Positions 1-6,912 of a stretch of DNA of 26,736 nt are shown here, one piece after another. The notes under the pieces were generated by a model that was not told the origin of the DNA, searched no databases, and saw only the letters and a program-made list of their open reading frames with translations. The translations under genes were made by a program, and so were the position numbers. Within the stretch, counting starts at the first letter, position 1, and every line of letters starts with the position of its first letter. Origin of the DNA: Bacillota bacterium (GTDB lineage: Bacteria > Bacillota > Dethiobacteria > DTU022); contig JAAYGO010000164.1 of assembly GCA_012727685.1 (NCBI GenBank), positions 1 through 26,736 of the forward strand. Direction: 5' to 3'.

Positions 1-159
1 CAACTGGGTGTAGGTATCCTTATCGTTAAGGCCGATATAAAGGGTATACTTAACCCCCTCCTGCCCGGAATCCGGGTTGGCCATACAGCCGCCTAGAATC
101 AAGCACGATAATAAAAGGGCGATCAGGATCGCCGGCAGTAGTTTGTTGCGCAAGGTCAA
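1..159 (-). CDS. N-terminal part of a small lipoprotein, possibly DUF3574-like (runs off left edge)
   Basis: The reading frame enters from the left edge and its start is inside the window. Two TTG codons (minus-strand starts at 159 and 153) lie behind the Shine-Dalgarno run AAGGGGG. The one at 159 has about 5 bases spacing and an in-frame TAG directly before it, so it is preferred. The product begins with a basic, then very hydrophobic stretch ending in the lipobox LGGC, so it should be exported and lipid-anchored at Cys25. The mature part starts with a segment reading YTLYIGLNDKDTYTQ, which from memory resembles DUF3574 proteins; this is a weak assignment because only about 28 mature residues are present. 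It lies 27 bases after the stop of the upstream binding-protein gene on the same strand, so the two are probably co-transcribed. Confidence 0.6.
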   Translation of the reverse strand, partial: MTLRNKLLPAILIALLLSCLILGGCMANPDSGQEGVKYTLYIGLNDKDTYTQL

Positions 160-186
160 CTATTCCCCCTTACATTTAAATATCCA

Positions 187-1317
187 TTATTCGAACTTTC
201 CGTCTCTGCAGATTAAAATGGGCAGCTTCGCCACATCCACCACCAGGGCGCCGCCCTTTTCAAAAGCAATGTGCCGCCCCACGCCCCGGTAGCCTTCCTG
301 GTCATGCAGCGCCTCCGCGATGGCCGCTGGCTCGTTTGTCCCCAGCTTTACCGCAGTATCGGCGATCAGACGCAGTATATCGTAGCCCTGCACCGCCCAG
401 ATATCCGCTTCCCGGCCATATTTGCTCCGGTAGCGCTCCTTGAAGTCTTCCAGCGCCTCGCCCGGTTCAATGATCAGGGTGGAGGGAACCGCCATTCCTT
501 CGGCGATCTCCTTATTCACGGCCAGGGCGTTGGCCCGGTTAAAGATCGGCTCGCCGAGCACGGGGAGCTCCTGATCCCGGTTGCGGATCGTGCGCAGCAC
601 CGCAAAGGCTTCGTCCAGCCCGTACTGGGCGATGACCACGCAATCAACGCCAAGGGCCTGCCAGCGGCTGTAAATGGCGTCAAATACGCTTTCGGAAGGG
701 ATGGAAGAAATATAATCCACTACCCTGGCGTTACTATTCTGGAGGGCCAGTTCAAAGGCGGTCACCAGCTCTTCCTGGGATTGAAGCCCGTTGTAGTAGA
801 CCGCGATGCGCCGGTAGCCCTTTTCCACTGCGTAGGCGGCCATCGCCTTGCCCAGGTCGGAAAAGGCGGGGACGCCGCAAAAGAGGTAAGGGTTGTCCCC
901 GGTAAAAAGGCTGTCATAGGCACCATAGGGAAAGAGCGCCACCTTGCCGCTCTCCGCCAGTATGCCGGCGGTGGTCTTGGAGACGTCAAAATTCTGCAGG
1001 TTCAGGACAGCCGTCACCGCCGGATCCCGCGCCAGCCCGGTGGCCATCTCCACTCCCTTTTCATAGAGGGCACCGTCGTCGATTAGCTCTGTCTTAACGG
1101 TAAATCCCGTCGCGGCGTAAGCGGCATTGGCCTCCTCTACGGCGAGGTTTGCACCGTTGTAAAAGGAGCCGTCAGCCAGCAGCCAGGCTGCGTCGGCCAG
1201 GATCGGGATATAGATTTCCGTGTCCGCCGCTTTCTCTGCCGGCCCGCAACCTGCAGGGATAAGCCAAAGGGACAATAACAATAGCCATAGCCATAACAGG
1301 GCTCCAGTCTTTCGCAT
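187..1317 (-). CDS. ABC transporter substrate-binding lipoprotein, branched-chain amino acid (LivJ-like) fold
   Basis: The 376-residue product starts with a Trp/Leu-rich signal peptide ending in IPAGC (Cys24), a lipobox. The rest reads as a periplasmic binding protein of the Leu/Ile/Val and receptor type (Peripla_BP_6), with segments such as NGANLAVEEANA near the N-terminus and GYDILRLIADTAVKLGT near the C-terminus, typical of that family. It would sit outside the membrane and bind a small ligand. The start ATG follows GAGGGGGTAGGAG at good spacing. No livHMGF permease or ATPase genes accompany it. Instead it follows the NHLM-type exporter operon by 51 bases on the same strand. It could be an orphan sensor-type binding protein tied to the export system, or a solute receptor used by a permease elsewhere. 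The ligand cannot be told from sequence. Confidence 0.85.
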   Translation of the reverse strand: MRKTGALLWLWLLLLSLWLIPAGCGPAEKAADTEIYIPILADAAWLLADGSFYNGANLAVEEANAAYAATGFTVKTELIDDGALYEKGVEMATGLARDPAVTAVLNLQNFDVSKTTAGILAESGKVALFPYGAYDSLFTGDNPYLFCGVPAFSDLGKAMAAYAVEKGYRRIAVYYNGLQSQEELVTAFELALQNSNARVVDYISSIPSESVFDAIYSRWQALGVDCVVIAQYGLDEAFAVLRTIRNRDQELPVLGEPIFNRANALAVNKEIAEGMAVPSTLIIEPGEALEDFKERYRSKYGREADIWAVQGYDILRLIADTAVKLGTNEPAAIAEALHDQEGYRGVGRHIAFEKGGALVVDVAKLPILICRDGKFE

Positions 1318-1368
1318 CTCCTACCCCCTCCCGGGCAATTTGCAAAAATCAAAAATCATGGCTCTCGA

Positions 1369-3606
1369 TCAGGTGATCTGCCTGGCCGCCAATTCATAGA
1401 AGAGGCCTTTCCTGGCCATCAACTCCTCGTAGCTGCCCTCCTCGACGATGCGGCCCCCGTCCATGACCAGAATGCGGTCACACTCCTTCACGGTGGAAAG
1501 CCGGTGGGCAATCACCACCCGCGTACAGCCCAGCGAGGCAAGGCTGGTGGCCACATGCTTCTGCGTGATATTGTCGAGGGCTGACGTGGCCTCGTCAAAG
1601 AGGATGATCTTTGGCTTTGAAACAAGGGCCCGCGCGATGAGGATTCTCTGTTTTTGGCCGCCCGAGATGCCGCCGCTGCCCTCACTGATCAAGGTGTGCA
1701 TCCCCATGGGCATGGCCTTAATGTCCTCTTCCAGCCCGGCCAGGCGCGCCGCCTCCCACGCCTGCTCAAGGGTGCTCCACGGCGCGGTGATGATGATATT
1801 GGAAAAGATATCGCCGGAAAAGAGCTTGCCGTCCTGCAGATCCACGCCGATGCATTGCCGCACGCTGCGCAAGTCAAGGGTTTCCAGGTCGTAGCCGTCA
1901 TAATAGACGGCGCCGGACTCCGGTTTTTCAAAGCCCAGCAGGATGCGCATCAGGGTGGATTTGCCGCAGCCGGATCTGCCCACTATGGCCACATACTCCC
2001 CCGGCTCTATGCGCAGGCTGATATTGTTCAAGACGATGGGACCGTCCTTTGTATAGCGAAAAGTCACATTAGAGACTTCGATCCTGCCGGAAAGGGAAAC
2101 GACCTGTTTTTTCCCGGCACCGGTTTCCGGCACCGCCTCAAAGATGGGCTGCACCAGCTTGAAAAGGGGCTTCACATTGGCCATGGTCATGGCCGCCCCC
2201 GCCAGGGAGAGTATGGCGCCGCTAACGGCCCCGTAAGCCAGGTTAAAGGCAATATAATCGGAAGGGGCCACTTTGAAGGTGGCGGCAAAATAGTAGAGGA
2301 CCAGCGTGCCGCCAAGGGTCAGCGCTCCCAGGATGGCGCCGTGCAGGCGCAGCACCATGGGCGGCGAGTAGGTTAATTTGCCGATTTCCCTGTACTCCGA
2401 AGCCCATCTGGCGAAGGCCCGTTTTTCGGCTCCGGCCAGTTTGATCTTCTGGATCCCCCCCAGCAGGCCAAAAACAAAGCCGTCCATTTTCGCCGCCAGC
2501 TTCATGCGCTTCTGGAATAGCTGCTGCTGCACCAGCCCAATCGCTACGGTAAAGGCGAGCATGCATAAAATAACCAGCAGCCCCGGTAAAACCAGCGCAG
2601 GGGCCAGGCTGGCCATCTGAAAGATGTAGACAAAGGAAAAGAGGGCCGTTAATCCGCTGGTTAGCACTGTGTCCGAGAGCATGGAGCTTAAAGAATTGAC
2701 GCTCATGGCACGGTTGGCGATCTCGCCGGCGGTATAATCTTTGAAAAAGGTCACCGGAAAGGCAAATAGCCTGGCCATGGCCGCATTTTGCACCGCAAGA
2801 TTGATTTTATCGCGCAGGCGCATCAGCACCAGGCTGCGCGTCAGGCCGAAAAGGGAAGCGCCGATGGCCGCGCCGACCAGCAGGGCGGCCACGGGAGGCA
2901 GCGCGCCTTTGGTTCCGCCGGGGATGATGCTGTCGAAGATCTGTTTATTCATGTACGGCGTGAACAGGCCGAGCAAGCTGACGAGAAGGCTGGCAGCAAG
3001 CACGAAGGCCACATCCGCAGCCGTGATGGAACGCAAAATAAAAATTACCAGGTCGAGCAGATTCAACTTTTTAGCCGGCAGGGCACGGTAAAAACAAAAG
3101 GCTTCGGTTTCCAGCCTCGAGGCGGTTTTGGCGTTTACCCTGACCCTTTTTCCGGTTTGGGGATCGTAAAAGAAATAGCCTGACAGTGCACCCGGCAATA
3201 TGGCCACCACATCGCCGGATTTGGTCGTGCCAAGCAAGGGGCCTGCCGTCTCTTTCCACCACTCGCCTATCAGCTCCACCCGCCGCCGCATCACGCCGGA
3301 GGGCCGCAGCATATACTCGAGACGGGCATGCAGAGTGTCGACCTCCTCCGGCACCGGGGGAACCGCTACGCCCAGCGCGGCCAGGACCGATTCAATGGCC
3401 CCTTTGAACATGGCCTCCTTGTCTTTAACCGGTCTCTTTTTTTTCCCGGCACCCACAATGGAGACGAGGTCCCAAAAGGCATCGTCCATGGCTTTATGAT
3501 CGCAGGCGATCCGTTTTTGCAATTGTGGATTGACAGGCAATTCCATCACCCTTGGCAAAGCCGTTTTCGGGAACCCGCACCGGGTCCCCATGATCATCAC
3601 TGGCAA
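1369..3606 (-). CDS. NHLM-type bacteriocin system ABC transporter, permease/ATP-binding protein (no peptidase domain)
   Basis: The 745-residue protein is a fused ABC exporter half. About 180 N-terminal residues have no C39 peptidase signature. A membrane domain of roughly six helices follows (about residues 190-490), then an ATPase domain. Walker A is GRSGCGKST (about residue 544), the signature is SGGQKQR, Walker B is IILFDEATSALD (about residue 670) and the H-loop is IAHRLST, so it should be catalytically competent. The overall form, with a long N-terminal extension and no peptidase next to a C39-peptidase exporter, matches the second ABC protein of NHLM/NHLP peptide export systems. It begins 8 bases after the stop of the peptidase exporter, so the two are surely one operon and perhaps act as a heterodimer. 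The start is uncertain: TTG at 3606 has no clear Shine-Dalgarno site, and several GTG/ATG codons follow within 20 codons. Confidence 0.88.
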   Translation of the reverse strand: MPVMIMGTRCGFPKTALPRVMELPVNPQLQKRIACDHKAMDDAFWDLVSIVGAGKKKRPVKDKEAMFKGAIESVLAALGVAVPPVPEEVDTLHARLEYMLRPSGVMRRRVELIGEWWKETAGPLLGTTKSGDVVAILPGALSGYFFYDPQTGKRVRVNAKTASRLETEAFCFYRALPAKKLNLLDLVIFILRSITAADVAFVLAASLLVSLLGLFTPYMNKQIFDSIIPGGTKGALPPVAALLVGAAIGASLFGLTRSLVLMRLRDKINLAVQNAAMARLFAFPVTFFKDYTAGEIANRAMSVNSLSSMLSDTVLTSGLTALFSFVYIFQMASLAPALVLPGLLVILCMLAFTVAIGLVQQQLFQKRMKLAAKMDGFVFGLLGGIQKIKLAGAEKRAFARWASEYREIGKLTYSPPMVLRLHGAILGALTLGGTLVLYYFAATFKVAPSDYIAFNLAYGAVSGAILSLAGAAMTMANVKPLFKLVQPIFEAVPETGAGKKQVVSLSGRIEVSNVTFRYTKDGPIVLNNISLRIEPGEYVAIVGRSGCGKSTLMRILLGFEKPESGAVYYDGYDLETLDLRSVRQCIGVDLQDGKLFSGDIFSNIIITAPWSTLEQAWEAARLAGLEEDIKAMPMGMHTLISEGSGGISGGQKQRILIARALVSKPKIILFDEATSALDNITQKHVATSLASLGCTRVVIAHRLSTVKECDRILVMDGGRIVEEGSYEELMARKGLFYELAARQIT

Positions 3607-3614
3607 TAGAGCTG

Positions 3615-5771
3615 TTAATTCTCGATCAGCGCCGCATATTTTCCCCTCATCTTGAGCAGTTCCTCATGCGTGCCCCGTTCCACAACCCTGCCGTTATCCA
3701 GCACGATAATCTCATCGCAATCGCGGATCGTGGAGAGGCGGTGGGCGATGATGATCAGCGTTATGCCCCTGGCTTTAATGGCCTCCATGACCAGCTTTTC
3801 GGTCTTGGTATCCAGCGCGCTGGTAGCCTCATCCAGGATCAGCACCGCCGGTTCTTGCGCCAGCGCCCTGGCAATTTCAAAGCGCTGCCGTTGGCCGCCG
3901 GAAAAATTCCTGCCCCTTTCTTTGATGACGTGGGCATATCCCCCTTCGCGGCCCATGATATCTTCGTGAATGCAGGCATCCTTGCAGGCCGCAATTACCG
4001 TGGACTCGTCGATGGTCGGATCCCACATGGTGATATTATTAAAAATGGTATCTTCAAAAAGAATAATATCCTGATCAACGACGGCCACGGAACCGGTGAA
4101 GATGGGGCGCGCAATTTCGTTCTTCGGCACCCCGTCAAAGAGGATCTCTCCGGACCACGGCTGGTAAAGTCCCGAAAGGAGCTTGGCCAAGGTCGATTTG
4201 CCGCTGCCTGAAGCGCCCACAAAGGCCACACTGCCGCCCGCCTTTACTTTCAGGGAAAAATCCTCGATCAACGGCCGGGCAAGGCGGTTGTAGCCAAAAA
4301 CGATGTTCTTTACGGTAATCTCCCCTTTAAGCTTCCCGCTCTGCCCAGGCAGCAAGGCCGGCCCCGGCTGATCTTCATCCGCCACATCAGGAGTGTAGTT
4401 AAAAACATCTTCGATGCGCTCCATCTGGGAGCGCATTTCAATAAAGGACTGGCTTACCCCGACGAGCTCATTTACAGGAGTGAGAAAGGAGGCCAGGAAA
4501 CCCTGAAAGGCCAGCAGCATCCCGATCGTAAATGCCCCGTCCAGGATCAGGTAAACGCCGATCATCAGGACGCAGATATTGGCCCCCTCCTGCAAGAGCG
4601 GCGGGATGATGCTGTAAAACTGGTTGGCCCGGTTAAAGGCAACCTGGGCATTGCTCTGCTTGGCAAAATAGCCGGCCCAGCGTTCAAAAAAGCTGTTTTC
4701 CGCCCCCGCTGCCTTGATCGTCTCAATCATCTCAAAGCCCGACATGGTGACCCCGGTCAGCTTGCCGCTGTCGCGCAGCATTACCCGGCTCAAGTTCACC
4801 CGCTTATGGGAAACCAGGCGCATGGCCAGCATATTGATCACTACGGTCACGATCCCGACCGCCGAGAGGATGACGCTGTATTTGAGCATGACCACGAGAT
4901 AGAGGATGAGCAAAACCGTATTGAGAAAAACGGGAGCCAGCTTTCCGATGAGAGTAGAGGCTATGGTTTCATTGCTCGACTGCCGCGAGGCGATATCGCC
5001 GATAAAGCGCTGGGCGAAGAATTCCACGGGAAGGCGCAGCACATGCCACATGAAGGAGGCGTTGGCCTCGATGGCCAGCTTCCCCTCGATTTTTAGCCAG
5101 TAGATGCCCTGGATGGCGTTGACCAGGAACTGCAGGAGCAGGGTAATCGCCATGGCGGCAACAAACGGGAAGAGCCATTCCGGATTCTTGCCCGAGAGGA
5201 TATGATCCATGAACACCCTCGAGAAAAGGGGCGTGATCATGCCAAAGGCCGCGATCAGGATGCCGGTAAGGATGACAAAAGCAAAGGCCGCGGCCGTCCC
5301 CTTAAGCCGCCTTCTGGCAAATTCCCAGACGCTTTTCGGCTTGCCGGAGGGGACAAAATCTTCGCCCTTTTCAAAGCAGAGCACGATCCCGGTAAAAGAG
5401 CGATCAAACTCCTCCAGCGTGACCTCCACCGTGCCGCGGGCCGGGTCGTTGATCACAGCCTTGTCCTTCTTAAAACCGTTTAAGACCACAAAGTGGTTGA
5501 AATTCCAATGAATGATGGCCGGCAGAGGTGCCTGGCGCAAGGCATCGGGCTCCATCCGGTAGCCCTGCGCTTTCAAGCCGTAGGCCCTGGCGGCGATCAA
5601 TACATTTCTGGCATTGCTGCCGTCCCGGGATACGCCGCAATCGGCACGAATCTGTTCCAGGGGGATCCATTTTCCATGGTAGGCCAGCACCATGCAGAGA
5701 GCCGCCGCCCCGCATTCGAGGGCTTCCATCTGCATGATCACCGGAACTTTGGCTACTTTAGGCTTAGGCAT
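3615..5771 (-). CDS. NHLM-type bacteriocin system ABC transporter with C39 peptidase domain
   Basis: The 718-residue exporter has three parts. An N-terminal C39 cysteine peptidase (about residues 8-130) carries Gln14, Cys20 in ECGAAALCMV, His93 in NHFVVLNG and Asp109 in INDPARG, the expected catalytic set. A six-helix membrane domain follows (about 165-440). The ATPase has Walker A GASGSGKST (about 520), signature FSGGQRQR, Walker B VLILDEATSALD (about 647) and IAHRLST. Proteins of this design cut double-glycine leaders from ribosomal peptides while exporting them. The combination with the neighbouring HlyD-like protein and the second ABC protein points to the NHLM/NHLP class. The Shine-Dalgarno site before ATG 5771 is weak. 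All key residues are present, so it should be active. No substrate peptide was found in the window. Confidence 0.92.
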   Translation of the reverse strand: MPKPKVAKVPVIMQMEALECGAAALCMVLAYHGKWIPLEQIRADCGVSRDGSNARNVLIAARAYGLKAQGYRMEPDALRQAPLPAIIHWNFNHFVVLNGFKKDKAVINDPARGTVEVTLEEFDRSFTGIVLCFEKGEDFVPSGKPKSVWEFARRRLKGTAAAFAFVILTGILIAAFGMITPLFSRVFMDHILSGKNPEWLFPFVAAMAITLLLQFLVNAIQGIYWLKIEGKLAIEANASFMWHVLRLPVEFFAQRFIGDIASRQSSNETIASTLIGKLAPVFLNTVLLILYLVVMLKYSVILSAVGIVTVVINMLAMRLVSHKRVNLSRVMLRDSGKLTGVTMSGFEMIETIKAAGAENSFFERWAGYFAKQSNAQVAFNRANQFYSIIPPLLQEGANICVLMIGVYLILDGAFTIGMLLAFQGFLASFLTPVNELVGVSQSFIEMRSQMERIEDVFNYTPDVADEDQPGPALLPGQSGKLKGEITVKNIVFGYNRLARPLIEDFSLKVKAGGSVAFVGASGSGKSTLAKLLSGLYQPWSGEILFDGVPKNEIARPIFTGSVAVVDQDIILFEDTIFNNITMWDPTIDESTVIAACKDACIHEDIMGREGGYAHVIKERGRNFSGGQRQRFEIARALAQEPAVLILDEATSALDTKTEKLVMEAIKARGITLIIIAHRLSTIRDCDEIIVLDNGRVVERGTHEELLKMRGKYAALIEN

Positions 5772-5843
5772 GTCCGCATCACCATTTCAGGAAAACCATT
5801 CAGTCGATCCGTTACTGATCCATGGCGCTCATTGATTTAAAAT

Positions 5844-6734
5844 TTAGAAGATCAATTCATACGGCTTATAATTTCTGGTCACAATCTGCAGGTTGCAATA
5901 GGTGCCGATGGAAAGGGCCAGGCTCTCACCCTTTTTACTGGACCACTTGATCTTGTTTTGCGAGCCGGGATCAATGGTCAGCGTTACCCTGACCTCAACG
6001 CTGTTTTCGGGCGGCAGCAACTCCTGCGCATACTGCATGCTCCCCACAGCGGCAAGGACATCGCTCTGCGAAACCGGATAGCTGCCGATGCTGGTGATAT
6101 GCCCGTACATAAAACCATACTCTTCGCGCGGTGCAAAATCGGGGGAAACCTGGACCTCCATCCCTTCCCGAAGCTTCCGCGCCGTGGAGACCGGGACATA
6201 GCAGACAATCTGCTTATCATCAGCATACTTTTCCAGCTTGACAATGGTAGCGACAACCTCGCTGGAGGACACCGTTTCATTGGCCGCCCGGGCGGAGACG
6301 ACAATGCCGGAAACGGGGGCCACAATTAATGACAATCGCTCATATTCGCTCCTCAGCGCGGCGATTTGCCCTTCATCGGGATCAGGGCTGTTTTTCAGTT
6401 CATTAATCCGCCTGATCAGCTCTTCCTGGGGAATCACGGCAATAATCTGCCCGATTTGCACAAAATCGCCCGCCTTGACACGCATATTGTTGATCCGCCC
6501 GCCGGCCGGTGGAATAACCGAAGTGACACCGTGTTGGGGGAAAATAATCCCTTTAGCCCTTACGGTATCGGGAATATTGCCGTAAATAGCCCAAAAACCG
6601 ACCGCAATCATCAGGGCCAGGCAGGCAAAAAGCACGCTCCAAACCCCGGGATGGGTAATTTTGATATATTCGTTCAATCTTTCCGGTGAGGCTATTCTTT
6701 CCAGGGAAGATTTCCGGAATAGGCTGTTTTCCAT
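5844..6734 (-). CDS. NHLM-type bacteriocin system secretion protein (HlyD-like membrane fusion protein)
   Basis: The 296-residue protein has a short cytoplasmic start containing SLERIASPERLNEYIKIT, one membrane helix at about residues 32-52, and an extracytoplasmic region with a biotinyl-lipoyl-like half (VKAGDFVQIGQIIAVIPQEE) and a matching second half (LIVAPVSGIVVSARAAN). The hairpin between them is short, about 30 residues. This layout and the N-terminal motif fit the HlyD-like subunit of NHLM peptide export systems, which would couple the two ABC proteins to passage across the cell wall. The start ATG has an ideal AGGAGG site 8 bases upstream. It is the first gene of the exporter operon, 72 bases before the peptidase exporter gene. 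Confidence 0.87.
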   Translation of the reverse strand: MENSLFRKSSLERIASPERLNEYIKITHPGVWSVLFACLALMIAVGFWAIYGNIPDTVRAKGIIFPQHGVTSVIPPAGGRINNMRVKAGDFVQIGQIIAVIPQEELIRRINELKNSPDPDEGQIAALRSEYERLSLIVAPVSGIVVSARAANETVSSSEVVATIVKLEKYADDKQIVCYVPVSTARKLREGMEVQVSPDFAPREEYGFMYGHITSIGSYPVSQSDVLAAVGSMQYAQELLPPENSVEVRVTLTIDPGSQNKIKWSSKKGESLALSIGTYCNLQIVTRNYKPYELIF

Positions 6735-6912
6735 CTTGCATGCCTCCTAAAAGCCTTGAGAAAACTCTTGGGGAATCAAACGAATTCATTTACTTTTAAC
6801 ATGCTGGCAAGCTTGTTCATAATTTCTCTATATTCCCCTTTAATTCCTCCAATTCCTCCTCTTTTCACTAAGCCGGCGGTTACCTATACTCCCGGGGTCC
6901 CCATGCCCGGTT
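6735..6912 (-). other. Spacer before the export operon with tiny overlapping ORFs
   Basis: This 178-base spacer between the GGDEF-EAL gene and the secretion gene is purine-rich on the minus strand. It contains an 11-codon frame (TTG at 6852 to TGA at 6817-6819) that overlaps by ATGA the start of a 14-codon frame (ATG 6820 to TGA 6776) encoding MNKLASMLKVNEFV. The latter frame can be extended upstream to a GTG for about 31 codons, but that GTG has no Shine-Dalgarno site. Neither peptide carries a double-glycine leader end, so neither looks like an obvious exported precursor. No clear terminator separates the operon from the upstream gene. These frames could be a leader peptide or chance. Confidence 0.3.

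Noticed and set aside
271..1086. Long plus-strand open frame of 271 codons
   Set aside because: It lies antisense to the binding-protein gene. Its translation is low-complexity with no domain, while the minus-strand product has a signal peptide, lipobox and family motifs.
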